Shown in pieces: positions 40,726 through 49,897 of a stretch of DNA of 64,000 nucleotides (its first letter is position 1; each line of letters starts with the position of its first letter). Under the pieces are notes generated by a model that saw only the letters and a list, made by a program, of their open reading frames with translations, was not told where the DNA came from and did not search any database. The translations under genes were made by a program, and so were the position numbers. Location: positions 6,451 to 70,450 of the forward strand of contig JBQTIB010000074.1 in assembly GCA_052389435.1 (NCBI GenBank), written 5' to 3'. The DNA comes from JBQTKD01 sp052389435. Its GTDB lineage: Bacteria; Actinomycetota; Actinomycetes; Sporichthyales; Sporichthyaceae.

Positions 40726-42047
40726 ACGCGCGCGCGAGTTGGTCCGGGCGGTCGCGCACCCGCGCGGCCGGGTCCATCGTCGACCAAATCGTCTCCAGCG
40801 CGGGCAACTTCCTCGTCCCGTTCGCCGCACTGCACCACCTGGGCCTGGCGGGCGTCGCCGCCTGCACCCTCGCCTACACGGCGGTCACGCTCGTCCTGGG
40901 CGTGGCCCGACCGCTGATCCTCACACCCCTGGTGGTCCGCTTCTCCGCCGCCGGGGACCGGGCCCGCCGTCGCGCGACGCGCATGGCCGCCGGCGCCTCG
41001 CTGCTGCTCGGCCTACTCGTCCTCGAAGTGTGTGCGGGGATCTCGCTGCTGCTGCCGGAGGCGGCCGGGGACGTCGTGTTGGCGGCCGGCTTCGCGCTGG
41101 TGCCGATCCTGGTGCAGGACGCCCTGCGCTACCACTGCTTCGCCTCCGGCCGGCCCTGGAGCGCGGCGGTCAACGACGCCGTCTGCCTGTTCGCCATCGG
41201 CGTCGCCACCACGGTCGTGGTGGTCGCGGACGCGGTGTCGGTCGCCTCGCTGCTGCTCGCGTGGGGGGCCGGCGTCGCGGTGGGCGCCGTCGCCGGGTGC
41301 GTGCAGCTCCGCGTCTGGCCTCGCCCCTTCGCCGGGCTGCGCTGGATCCGGGAGCAGCGGGACATCGGCCTGCCGCTGGCCGCGGGCGGCGTCGTGACGC
41401 AGGGCGCGGGCCGCGCGGTCCCGATCGTCATCGGGAGCATCGCCGGCATGGCCGCCCTCGGTCTGCTGGCGGCCGGTCAGACGCTGCTGCTGCCGATCAA
41501 CACCGTCCTCGCCGCGACGGGAGCGTTCGTGTTGCCCGAATGTGCGCGTCGGCTCTCCTCGCGCGGCGCTCGCCACGTCGCGAGGATCCTGACGGCGGTC
41601 TCGGGCGCACTGTTCGTCGCGACCCTGGCCTACGCCGCGATCGTGAGCGTGCTGCCCGAGGCGCTGGGGCGCGCCTACGCCGGTCACAACTGGGACGAGG
41701 CGCTGTCCATGCTCGCCCCCGTCGCGTGGTGGTCGGCCGCGACCGCGCTGTGCTGCGGTTCGTGGATCGGCCTTCAGGTCTACGGCGCCTCCAGGACGGT
41801 GCTGCGGGTCAGCATCGCCCAGGGCGCCCTGCAACTGCTCGGCGCCGGCCTCGGCGCGTCCCTGGCCGGCATCGACGGCGGCGCGTGGGGCATCGCGATC
41901 GGTTCGCTGCTCGCCGCGGCCGTCTGGGCCACCGCCTTCCGCCGCGCGACGGCCCGTCGGATCCTCGAGGAGATTGGGTCCAGCGCACACCCGACCGGCA
42001 TTCCGAGGCCCCGCGCGGAGCAGGCCGCGATCGACGTCGGCGCCTAA
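40722..42047 (+). CDS. Wzx-type polysaccharide flippase, copy 2
   Basis: The 441-residue polytopic protein starts from GTG 40722, coupled to the acyltransferase. It has the same SIVDQIVSSAGNF N-terminal motif, DALRYHCFASGRPW, IREQRDIGLPLAAGGVVTQG and ALGRAYAGHNWDEA segments as the other two flippases in this locus. Having several copies suggests that more than one lipid-linked glycan is exported, or that copies are specialised for modified units. No motif predicts the substrate. Confidence 0.86.
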   Translation: MNARASWSGRSRTRAAGSIVDQIVSSAGNFLVPFAALHHLGLAGVAACTLAYTAVTLVLGVARPLILTPLVVRFSAAGDRARRRATRMAAGASLLLGLLVLEVCAGISLLLPEAAGDVVLAAGFALVPILVQDALRYHCFASGRPWSAAVNDAVCLFAIGVATTVVVVADAVSVASLLLAWGAGVAVGAVAGCVQLRVWPRPFAGLRWIREQRDIGLPLAAGGVVTQGAGRAVPIVIGSIAGMAALGLLAAGQTLLLPINTVLAATGAFVLPECARRLSSRGARHVARILTAVSGALFVATLAYAAIVSVLPEALGRAYAGHNWDEALSMLAPVAWWSAATALCCGSWIGLQVYGASRTVLRVSIAQGALQLLGAGLGASLAGIDGGAWGIAIGSLLAAAVWATAFRRATARRILEEIGSSAHPTGIPRPRAEQAAIDVGA

Positions 42048-42090
42048 CCGGTCGGTGAGTCGCGCCACCTACCGCACCGTTCCCGATCCA

Positions 42091-43515
42091 CTACCCCGAG
42101 CAGGGCCTCCCGGCGGCGGGCAGTTCCCCGGCGAGGAGGTAGGCGTCCACCGAGGCTCTGCAGTGGCCGAGCAGGTAGACGCCGTGCCCGACGTCGGCGG
42201 TGACCGCCACCGAGCCGGGCAGGTGTGCGGCCAGCGATCGTGCCGCCGAGGGAGGGCTCAGGACGTCGCGAGTTCCCGAGACCAGCAGCAGCGGCGGCAC
42301 CCCTGGCGCGCGGACCGGGTGCGGCGCGAACGATCCCTGATCGGGAATCCCGCCGCACGTGCCCAGCACTCGGCCGTAGATCCAGCCCAACCGCGGAGCG
42401 ACCGCGCGTAGGTCGCCCTCGAGCGCCGCCAGGGTGTCGAGGTCGCCGTAGAAGGGCGAGTCGGCGCACTGGTGCAGGCGCAGCGCATTCGTGCGCAGTG
42501 CACCGACGGCGCCCGCCGCCGCGGGCCTGGTCGCGAACGCCGATGCATCGCCCGCGTCTGCCTTCGCGAGCGATCGCGCGAGCCGGGGCCAGGTGGCTTC
42601 GAGGTAGACGCCGAAGAAGCCCACGCGCAGGTCCTGTGCGGTCGCGGACGCTCCTCCCGCGGCGGGAAGCGGAGCGCGCTCCGCCCTCGCCACGAGGTCG
42701 TCGAAGACGTCGCGAGCGTTGCGCGGATGGAGTGCGCACGATCGGTCGCCTTCGCACCACTCGCCGAATCGGGCGAGTTCGGCCTCCAGGACCGCCGCCG
42801 CCGAACTCGCGCGTGCATACGGACGGGCGTCGATTCGCTCGGGCACGCTGTCCAGGTACATGCGGTGCACCCGCGTGGGGAACGCCTCCGCGTAGGCCGC
42901 TCCCCACAGGTCGCCGTAGGAGTTGCCGAAGTAGGTCAGTCGCCGCTCGCCGAGGGCGACGCGGATGGCCTCGACGTCGTGGGCGACCTGCCACCCGTCG
43001 AGGTGGTGGGCCAGCCCCGGGGACTTCGCGCGGCAGGCGAGCGCCCAGTCGCGGTTCGCGCGCGTGTACGACTCCCACCTCTCGGCGCCCAACTGCCCGA
43101 ACAGCACGTTGCGGTTCGGCGGCGCGGGGCAGTCGACGCCGCCGCTCGCGCCGACGCCGCGGGCGTCGAATGCGACGACGTCGAACCGGCGGCGCAGGTC
43201 CGCCAGCGACGTGCGGTGGCTCCAGATCTCACTCGCGGTGGTCCCCGGCACCCCCAGATTCACGACGATGGACCCGAGGCGTGTGGTGGGGTCGGTCGCA
43301 GGCAGTTTGACCAGGGCGATGCGGGAGCGTTGCCCACCGCGCGGCTGCCGCCAGTCGACCGGCACCGGGATGCTCGCGCATTCGATCTCGGCCACGGGTT
43401 CGGTCCCCTTACAGGGCTTCCACGCCAACGCGGCACGACCCGGGTCGACGGCCCACCCGGAGCCGCCGAGCGCTAGGAGCAGGGCCCCGGCAGCCGCGAG
43501 CCTGCGCCCGGTCAT
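42091..43515 (-). CDS. Exported alpha/beta hydrolase, tripeptidyl-aminopeptidase-like
   Basis: The 474-residue protein starts MTGRRLAAAGALLLALGGSG, a signal peptide cut near residue 22. The alpha/beta-hydrolase core has the nucleophile elbow YFGNSYGDLWG (G-N-S-Y-G), an acid in SGTRDVLSP and the histidine in TADVGHGVYL. The oxyanion loop reads NLGVPGTTASE in place of the usual NPGGPG, which may alter activity. Relatives are secreted actinobacterial SlpD/TAP peptidases. It overlaps the GT14 gene by 4 bp (ATGA), odd company for a peptidase, and may be only co-transcribed. Confidence 0.85.
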   Translation of the reverse strand: MTGRRLAAAGALLLALGGSGWAVDPGRAALAWKPCKGTEPVAEIECASIPVPVDWRQPRGGQRSRIALVKLPATDPTTRLGSIVVNLGVPGTTASEIWSHRTSLADLRRRFDVVAFDARGVGASGGVDCPAPPNRNVLFGQLGAERWESYTRANRDWALACRAKSPGLAHHLDGWQVAHDVEAIRVALGERRLTYFGNSYGDLWGAAYAEAFPTRVHRMYLDSVPERIDARPYARASSAAAVLEAELARFGEWCEGDRSCALHPRNARDVFDDLVARAERAPLPAAGGASATAQDLRVGFFGVYLEATWPRLARSLAKADAGDASAFATRPAAAGAVGALRTNALRLHQCADSPFYGDLDTLAALEGDLRAVAPRLGWIYGRVLGTCGGIPDQGSFAPHPVRAPGVPPLLLVSGTRDVLSPPSAARSLAAHLPGSVAVTADVGHGVYLLGHCRASVDAYLLAGELPAAGRPCSG

Positions 43516-44438
43516 CGGGCCGGCCGGCCGCTCCCCACGGCCGGCGCCTGGCCGAGCAGGGTCTCGAGGTCCGCGACGGCGACGTCCCGGGCGAGCTTGC
43601 GGGCGAAGAACTTCCCGCTCGCACGCAGTTCGGCGGCGTCCCGGACCGGGTCGAGCAGATCGGGCTTGGTTCCCTCCCGGCCGGTCGAAAGCGCGAGGGT
43701 CGGACGGATGTGGTGCAGGGCCGCGTCGCAGAAGCTCTGCTTGCCCCGATACCGGGTCAGGTGGTGGTCGCGGGCGTGCTCGGAGTTCGCGACGACGGTC
43801 TGCACGAAGTGCTCGTCGGGAGCGAAGACGGTCCGGTAGAACGCGACGAGTTCGCGCCCTCGACGGTGGGTCGCCACCACCAGTTCGGCCGCGGGCCGGG
43901 TCAGCGACCACCACTGACTGCCGCAGTGCGGCCGCAGTCCGCCGGGGACGCCGTCGCGTTGGCCGAGCGCGTACTTCGCGCCGTAGTGCAGGGCGCGCCG
44001 CGCGAAGCGCCCGCCCGGGTGCCGGTTGAGCTCGAGGAACCAGCGCAGGCGGACGGTGCCGTGCAGTCCGGCGGTGCGGTCGGTGATGGGCACGTACCGC
44101 ATTCGACAGTCGGGCGCGCTGCGCAGGTGCTCGACCAGTTCGTCGATCGGCCGGATCGGAAAGCAGGCCCCGGACAGCAGCACGAAGTGCTCGGCGTCGG
44201 AGGCCAGCGCCGCCTCGAGCAGGTGCATGGTCGCGCTCACGATCGAGAACCCGCCCCAGGCGACGTCGACTCGCTCGACGGGCGTCACGTGCGGCGCCGC
44301 GACGGTCTGGCGGAACCGGTGCATCGGCGCCTTCGCGTCGACGTGCAGGTAGACCTCGTGCGGCGCGAGCCGGCGGCTCAACCAGTCCACGTGGGAGGGG
44401 TTGTCGTGCACCAGCAGCAGGAACGCGACCGGGCTCAC
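43512..44438 (-). CDS. GT14-family (core-2/I-branching-like) glycosyltransferase
   Basis: The 308-residue protein starts from GTG 44438 with VSPVAFLLLVHDNPSHVDWL. YLHVDAKAP, the VERVDVAWGGFSIVSATMHL segment, HFVLLSGACFPIRP and CGSQWWSLTR are all signatures of the beta-1,6-N-acetylglucosaminyltransferase-like GT14 family. In bacteria these transfer beta-linked xylose or GlcNAc in capsule loci. The GTG overlaps the pyruvyltransferase stop as GTGA. Confidence 0.88.
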   Translation of the reverse strand: MSPVAFLLLVHDNPSHVDWLSRRLAPHEVYLHVDAKAPMHRFRQTVAAPHVTPVERVDVAWGGFSIVSATMHLLEAALASDAEHFVLLSGACFPIRPIDELVEHLRSAPDCRMRYVPITDRTAGLHGTVRLRWFLELNRHPGGRFARRALHYGAKYALGQRDGVPGGLRPHCGSQWWSLTRPAAELVVATHRRGRELVAFYRTVFAPDEHFVQTVVANSEHARDHHLTRYRGKQSFCDAALHHIRPTLALSTGREGTKPDLLDPVRDAAELRASGKFFARKLARDVAVADLETLLGQAPAVGSGRPAR

Positions 44439-45610
44439 GCCGTCGCTCCGTCCAGGAGTTCCAGCGCCGCCGCGACGGCCTGCTCGGTGTTCCGAGCCAG
44501 CCTCACTCCGCCGAGCGCGCCGAGGTAGGCGCGGTGGATGTCGCCGATCTTTCCGTTGCTGTTGTCGATCGCCACGGTCGGCACGCCCACGAGCCGGCCG
44601 AGCACGGCGGCGTGCAGTCGGTCGGTGACGAGGACCTGGCCGCGGCGCACGATGCGATAGGCCGAGGCGCGGTTGAGTTCGGCGATGCCCGCGTATCCGG
44701 CGGCGATCGCATCGACGACGGCGGGAGCGACGATCGGCACCACGCGGGCCACGTCCTCGGGCAGCCGGCACCCGCGGTAGGCGACGTTCCACGGCCCGCG
44801 CAGCTGCCAGTCGCGCCGCTCGAGGTCGACCCACTCGGGGAAGTCGAACCGCGGACGGGTGGACTCGGAGTCGGTGCGCGCCAGCAGGACGACGTCGTGC
44901 TGGGCAACCCGCGGTTGCAGGTCCTCGCCGAGACCGAGGGCCATGTCGGGACAGAACACGGTCTGGGCGCCGGGGAAGTATTCCCGGCAGCGCGCCTCGG
45001 CCGCGTGGTCGCGCGCCAGCAGCACGAGGTCCTGGTGCGCCCCGAACACCTTCTGAGCCTGCGTCAGAGTTTCTTCCCGGGCGAACTCGACGCTCTGCGG
45101 GAGCTGCACGATGCGACGGTCGGCGAAGGTCTCCACAATCAGCTCGCGGAAGCGGTGGTGCAGCGGATAGCGGTCCCCGAGGTTTCCGCCACCCTGAATG
45201 AGGATGGGCCCGGAGGGAACGCGTCGGCGCAGCTCCTCGGGTTGGAAGTGCAGGGTCGTTGCGACATAGCGCACCCGAACGCCGAGGCGGGCGAGGTAGC
45301 GCATCGTGCCGAGCCAGATGAGCGCGTCCCCGGCGTTCTGGTGCCGCGGAAAGTCCAGGACGGCGACTTCGGATCCCGGTTCCACGAACTGCTTGAGCAC
45401 GTGCAGGGTCTGCTGCTGCAGGGCTCCCACGGTCAAGGGCGCAACCGGCGGAGCAGCCGCGGCGCCCGTTTGCTTCGGAATGAGATTCGTCGACCTGCTG
45501 ACCACCGGCACCTCGGCACCCCCGCCTACGGACTCGAGGGCCCCCGTCGAACCCCCGTTCCCGCGGACGATAGCCACGGCCCGGAAACTGAAAAGGGCGC
45601 CTTGCGCCAC
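44435..45610 (-). CDS. Polysaccharide pyruvyl transferase family protein
   Basis: The 391-residue protein has the PF04230 pattern: FPRHQNAGDALIWLGTMRYL, GPILIQGGGNLGDRYPLHHR, RRIVQLPQSVEF, FCPDMALGLG and the late VLVTDRLHAAVLGRLVGVPT. These enzymes add a pyruvate ketal from phosphoenolpyruvate to sugars, giving the polymer negative charge. The true start is uncertain: GTG 45610 is the furthest, while the first 60 residues are low-complexity and later GTG codons (for example at VSRSTNLIPK) are possible. It leads the short leftward set pyruvyltransferase-GT14-hydrolase. Confidence 0.87.
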   Translation of the reverse strand: MAQGALFSFRAVAIVRGNGGSTGALESVGGGAEVPVVSRSTNLIPKQTGAAAAPPVAPLTVGALQQQTLHVLKQFVEPGSEVAVLDFPRHQNAGDALIWLGTMRYLARLGVRVRYVATTLHFQPEELRRRVPSGPILIQGGGNLGDRYPLHHRFRELIVETFADRRIVQLPQSVEFAREETLTQAQKVFGAHQDLVLLARDHAAEARCREYFPGAQTVFCPDMALGLGEDLQPRVAQHDVVLLARTDSESTRPRFDFPEWVDLERRDWQLRGPWNVAYRGCRLPEDVARVVPIVAPAVVDAIAAGYAGIAELNRASAYRIVRRGQVLVTDRLHAAVLGRLVGVPTVAIDNSNGKIGDIHRAYLGALGGVRLARNTEQAVAAALELLDGATA

Positions 45611-45837
45611 TAGTGGGAACGGCCCGACTTCACACCTTGCCTGGGCCGTTCGGGTGAACGGCGAGGGTAGCCCCGACAGTTCGTCTGACGGACCGTAAGC
45701 CAGGAAAATTTACGTGCGGTTCCGCGAGCCATTGCGCATTCGCAGCCTTCTGCCACCCGAAGGGACCAACGGCGTCCGGACGCGGATGTCCTGCGTGGTC
45801 TGATGATCGAACTGCAAAGAATCCGTGGGGGATCTTC

Positions 45838-46767
45838 GTGAGAGACGACGCCGGCATGCACTCGACCGACCTGGCGGTGACCGAGGGCGTCGCCTTCCTT
45901 CCCGCGCAGCGCTCGCGATCGCAGGCGACCGGTTCGCCCATGAACGCCACCGACGTGCGCCTGGCGCAGTTGGAGATCCTGCGCCGGGTCGACGCCTTCG
46001 CCACCGCCCACGGCCTGCGCTACTACCTGACCTACGGCAGCCTGCTCGGCGCCATCCGGCACGGCGGCTTCATTCCGTGGGACGACGACGTCGACGTGAT
46101 GATGCCCCGTTCCGACTACGAGGTCTTCGTCGCGACCTTCGACGCCGAACCCGCCAACGCCGGGTACCGGGTGCAGGCGAACTCCAACACGGCCGACTGG
46201 CCCTATCCCTCCGCCAAGGTGGGCGATGTGGGCACGACTCTGCACGAGGGTCGACACGACCCGGCCGGGCTCGGAGTCAACCTCGACGTCTTTCCCGTCG
46301 ACGGCCTGCCGAACTCCCGGTGGGCTCGGGCCCTGGACCGGCGAACGATCGACGTCCTGCGCCGGGTCCACGCCGCGAAGATGGCCGCGCCGCGCGCGGG
46401 ACGCGCGCCGTGGAAGAACGCCCTGCTGGCCCTGGCCCGCGTGCTGCTCGCGCCGATCGGCGCCCACCGCCTCGCGCAGGCCTGGAACGCCCGCGCGGCC
46501 CGACCGATCGGCAAGGGCACCACCGCCGCCGGCATCCGCGTCGGCAGCTACGACTGGGCGGTGCCGACCGCCGCGCTCGGCGACGGCGTGGAGGTGAAGT
46601 TCGCGGGCATGGCGCTGCGGGCTCCGGCCGACTTCGACCTCGTGCTGCGCACGATGTTCGGCGACTACCTGGTGCTGCCGCCGGAGGATCGGCGCGTCTC
46701 CCACCACACGTTCACCGCCCATCGGGGGCCGTGCTCGGCCAAGCTCGACCCGCCGTGCCCGGCCTAG
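45838..46767 (+). CDS. LicD-family phosphotransferase
   Basis: The 309-residue protein starts from GTG 45838, with GGGGGA 9 bp upstream. The LicD/nucleotidyltransferase-fold core reads YYLTYGSLLGAIRHGGFIPW then DDDVDVMMPRSDYE, with the GS...DDDxD metal-binding pattern intact. LGVNLDVFPVDGLP and FGDYLVLPPEDRR follow. LicD proteins attach phosphocholine or another phospho-substituent to surface glycans. The downstream flippase start lies within its last codons, so the two are coupled. The gap 45611-45837 before it should contain the divergent promoters. Confidence 0.9.
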   Translation: MRDDAGMHSTDLAVTEGVAFLPAQRSRSQATGSPMNATDVRLAQLEILRRVDAFATAHGLRYYLTYGSLLGAIRHGGFIPWDDDVDVMMPRSDYEVFVATFDAEPANAGYRVQANSNTADWPYPSAKVGDVGTTLHEGRHDPAGLGVNLDVFPVDGLPNSRWARALDRRTIDVLRRVHAAKMAAPRAGRAPWKNALLALARVLLAPIGAHRLAQAWNARAARPIGKGTTAAGIRVGSYDWAVPTAALGDGVEVKFAGMALRAPADFDLVLRTMFGDYLVLPPEDRRVSHHTFTAHRGPCSAKLDPPCPA

Positions 46768-48065
46768 CGAGGCCAGCGCGCGCGCGAAGCCGCGCCATGG
46801 CGGCACTGGTGGACCAGGCGGTCTGCAGCGCAGGGAACTTCGTCGTGCTCCTCGCCGCACTGCACCTGCTCGATCTCCGCGGTGTCGGTTCCTACACGCT
46901 CGCCTACGGCTGCGCGATGTGGGTGCTCGCGATCGTCCGGCCGCTGATCCTGGAACCGACGATGATCCGTTTCGCGGCGGCGTCGCCGCGCCAACGTCGG
47001 ATCGCCACCTCCCGGTCCGCAGGCGCGGCCGCGGGCATCGGCTTCGCGCTCGCCGCCGTGTGCGCGGCCATTTCGACGGTGCTCCCCGGTGCGGCTGCGG
47101 CCATCGTTCTCGGCGCGGGACTGGCGATGCCCACGCTGCTCGTGCAGGACGCCTGGCGGTACGCCTTCTTCACCGCCGGCCGCCCGTGGGCCGCCGTGGT
47201 CAACGACGGTGCGTGCCTGGTCGCCATCGCCGCACTCCTGATCGGCGCCGGAGTCCTGGCCGACCCGGGACCCGGTCTGCTGTTGGGCCTGTGGGGTCTC
47301 GGGCTCGGGGCGGGCACCGTCCTGGGGTGCTGGCAGCTCAAGGTGTTTCCCGACTTCGCGCGCGGGCCACGCATGTTGCGCCAGCATCGCGACCTCGGCC
47401 TCCCGCTCGCCGGCGCCGCACTGGTGGTGCAGGGCGCGAGTCGCGTCGCGTTGATCGTCGTCGGCGTCTCGGCCGGAATGCCGGCGGTGGGTCAGATCTA
47501 CGCGGCCCTGGCCCTGATGACTCCGGTGAACGTGCTGCTGCTGGCGGCGCCCACCTTCGCGGTGCCGGAGACGGTACGCCGCCTCGAGCACGGCGCCGCG
47601 GTGGTCCGCCGGTACCTCGTGCTGCTGTCGGTCGCGCTCGCCACCCTGGTGCTCGCCTTCGCCGTGGTCACCCGCCTGCTGCCCGAGGGCCTAGGGCGCC
47701 TCTACGCGGGAGAGAACTGGGAGCACGCCACCGCGACGCTGTGGCCCGTGGCGTGCTGGGTCGCAGCGACGGCCGCCTACGCAGGCGCCAAGGTCGGACT
47801 GCAGGCGCGCGCGCAGGCCACGCTCATCGCACGCCTGAGCCTCGCGCAGGGCGTGCTGCAACTCACCGCGTCGGTCGCGGGCCTCGCGGTGTTCGGCGTC
47901 TCCGGCGCCGCCTGGGGCCTGGCGCTCGGCACGGCGCTGGGCGCTGCGCTCTGGTGGATCCTCGCCCAGCGTTCCCTTCCCGACGGGCGGATTCCCCGGC
48001 AGGCCCGGCGAGCCGTGCGGACTCCGGCGAAGAATGCCCGCGTAGCCGCAACCGATATGGCCTGA
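46755..48065 (+). CDS. Wzx-type polysaccharide flippase, copy 3
   Basis: The 436-residue polytopic protein has ALVDQAVCSAGNFVVLLAAL at its N-terminus, QDAWRYAFFTAGRPWAAVVN in the middle and GLGRLYAGENWEHATATLWP later, all matching copies 1 and 2. The start is either GTG 46755, which overlaps LicD by 13 bp and gives an N-terminus of the same length as the other copies, or ATG 46797. Roughly twelve hydrophobic helices are present. It is likely paired with LicD-modified glycan export. Confidence 0.85.
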   Translation: MPGLARPARARSRAMAALVDQAVCSAGNFVVLLAALHLLDLRGVGSYTLAYGCAMWVLAIVRPLILEPTMIRFAAASPRQRRIATSRSAGAAAGIGFALAAVCAAISTVLPGAAAAIVLGAGLAMPTLLVQDAWRYAFFTAGRPWAAVVNDGACLVAIAALLIGAGVLADPGPGLLLGLWGLGLGAGTVLGCWQLKVFPDFARGPRMLRQHRDLGLPLAGAALVVQGASRVALIVVGVSAGMPAVGQIYAALALMTPVNVLLLAAPTFAVPETVRRLEHGAAVVRRYLVLLSVALATLVLAFAVVTRLLPEGLGRLYAGENWEHATATLWPVACWVAATAAYAGAKVGLQARAQATLIARLSLAQGVLQLTASVAGLAVFGVSGAAWGLALGTALGAALWWILAQRSLPDGRIPRQARRAVRTPAKNARVAATDMA

Positions 48066-48181
48066 CTGCCCCTCAGAATCCATATATTTCGGGCATTCCC
48101 CGCCCCAACGATTTCTCCAAGCCCCGGCCCGCGCCCTGCGCCCTGTGCTTGCATGGAAGCGGATCGATCGGGAGGGGACCC

Positions 48182-49825
48182 GTGAGCTACCGCTTGGGAA
48201 TCGAACTCGGCCGCACGCGCACCGTGGCCGTGGTCGTGCACGACGGTCAGGCGCCGCGGCCGTTGCCGCTGGGCGGAAGCGGCCCGCACGGCGCCGTCGC
48301 CGCCATGCCGACGGCCCTGTTCCTGGAACGTCGCGGGGCGATCAGCTGCGGCCGACGGGCGACCGAACTCGCCGTTGTCGAACCCGAGCGCCTGTTGGTC
48401 GGCTTCCTCGACCGGATCGGCTCCGGCGAACCCCTGCGCATCGGCAGCGGCTCCGACGCGACCACCCACCACGCCCAGGACGTGGCCGCGGCCGTCGTCG
48501 CCTGGGTCATCGCCCACGCCGGCGAACTCGAGGGCGCCCCTCCCGCCGCGGTGGCCGTGGCCCTGCCCGCGGATCTCGGCGATCGGCGCACCACCGAACC
48601 GTTCAAGAAGGCCCTCGCCGCGCAGCGCCTGGACCACGTGCTCCTGGTGGAGGAGTACTTCGCCGCCGGGCGCCTCTACACCCACGCCCTGAAACCGAGC
48701 CCCGGTCAGGCGTTCGCGACGTTCGTCGTCGGTGCCAGCGGCGTCCGCGCGGCGGTTCTGCGCGGCGATCTGGACGGCAACGTCTGGCCGCTGGGACGGC
48801 CCGCCGCCCGTGCGGACGTGGGCGGCGACGCCTTCGACGCGGCGGTGCTGCATCGAGTGCTCGCCGAGGTCGGCGTATCGGCCGAGCACGTGACGGCCAA
48901 CGCCTCCGACGCGGCGGCCCTGCGCGGTGCCTGCCGCCGGCTGCGCGAGCAGCTCTCGACCGAGGAGTCGGCCGAACTCGGAATCGCCCTGCGCGACCGG
49001 GTCGCGCCGGCGACCCTGTCCCGCGAGGAGTTCGAGGCGCAGATCCGCGGCGCCGTGGCCGCCGGCGCCGACCTGCTCGACGAGGTCGTCGCCGACGCCG
49101 GCATCCGCCGCGAGGACGTCGCCGCGATCCTGCTCTGCGGCGACGCCGCGGCCACGCCCGCCATCGCCCGCGAGCTCGGCGCCCGCTTCGGCGCCGACGT
49201 GCACCTGGTGCGCGAGCCCGATCCCTCCTTGACCGTCGCAGCCGGCGCAGCCCTCGGCCTTCCGGCGCCTGCGGCACCGACGGCTGCCCCCGAACCCGCC
49301 GCTCCCCCCGCCCAGAAGACGCGCACGCTGCGGCCCGCGCTGGCCTCCGCCGTGCGCGCCGAGGGTGCCCCGCGCCTGCGGCCGCCCGCGACGACGCCGG
49401 CGCGGCAGGCCCCGGCCGGCAACCGCGGCCCGGTCCAGCAGCCGACGGTGGGGACCGGCCGGCCGATTCGCCCGAACGAGCCCAAGGGCGCACCGCGGCG
49501 CAACCAGGTCGCGCTGCTCGGCCTGGACTCCGGAGCGCGAACGACCCCGCGCTACGCGACGGGTTCGCTCAGCGTCGTCCCGGGGCGCGAGCTCGGCACC
49601 GTCGAGGACCTGCTCGAGGTTCCCGGTCCGCGCCGCATCGCCGCCGCGCGGGAACTGGAGGCCAGGACCGAGGCCCAGTTCTCCGAGGTCGACGGCCACG
49701 AGGTGGACGAGCGCACCCTCGGCCAGCGCGCCCGCTCGATGATGACGCCCACCCGCGTCCTCGCGCTCGGCGCGCTGACCACCGCGGTGTTCGTCGGTTC
49801 CAACGCCTGGCTGCACGTCCAGTAG
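48182..49825 (+). CDS. Degenerate Hsp70-like protein with C-terminal membrane anchor
   Basis: The 547-residue protein starts from GTG 48182 behind GGGAGGGGAC. It follows the Hsp70 ATPase fold but with altered motifs: phosphate-1 is LGIELGRTRTVAVV (usual DLGTT lost), phosphate-2 is FVVGASGVRAAVL (usual DLGGGT lost), and the adenosine motif AILLCGDAAATPAI is partly kept. A Pro/Ala/Arg-rich region (about residues 365-450) precedes a final hydrophobic helix at the extreme C-terminus (VLALGALTTAVFVGSNAWLH), so it is tail-anchored. ATP hydrolysis is doubtful. It is distinct from the intact Hsp70 at 15072. Its role beside the polysaccharide genes is unknown. Confidence 0.8.
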   Translation: MSYRLGIELGRTRTVAVVVHDGQAPRPLPLGGSGPHGAVAAMPTALFLERRGAISCGRRATELAVVEPERLLVGFLDRIGSGEPLRIGSGSDATTHHAQDVAAAVVAWVIAHAGELEGAPPAAVAVALPADLGDRRTTEPFKKALAAQRLDHVLLVEEYFAAGRLYTHALKPSPGQAFATFVVGASGVRAAVLRGDLDGNVWPLGRPAARADVGGDAFDAAVLHRVLAEVGVSAEHVTANASDAAALRGACRRLREQLSTEESAELGIALRDRVAPATLSREEFEAQIRGAVAAGADLLDEVVADAGIRREDVAAILLCGDAAATPAIARELGARFGADVHLVREPDPSLTVAAGAALGLPAPAAPTAAPEPAAPPAQKTRTLRPALASAVRAEGAPRLRPPATTPARQAPAGNRGPVQQPTVGTGRPIRPNEPKGAPRRNQVALLGLDSGARTTPRYATGSLSVVPGRELGTVEDLLEVPGPRRIAAARELEARTEAQFSEVDGHEVDERTLGQRARSMMTPTRVLALGALTTAVFVGSNAWLHVQ

Positions 49826-49847
49826 CCGGCCCGCGCCGAAAACCCGG

Positions 49848-49892
49848 ACGTCCGACCGACGGTGGCCCATAGGCCACGATCGGTCGGACGTC
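49848..49892. terminator. Bidirectional hairpin between convergent genes
   Basis: GACGTCCGACCGA (from 49848) pairs with TCGGTCGGACGTC (ending 49892), and an inner GTGGCCCATAGGCCAC repeat extends the structure. It lies between the stop at 49825 (plus strand) and the stop at 49898 (minus strand). There is no T-run, but the long perfect stem in a convergent gap fits a shared terminator. Confidence 0.75.
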
Positions 49893-49897
49893 GTGCG

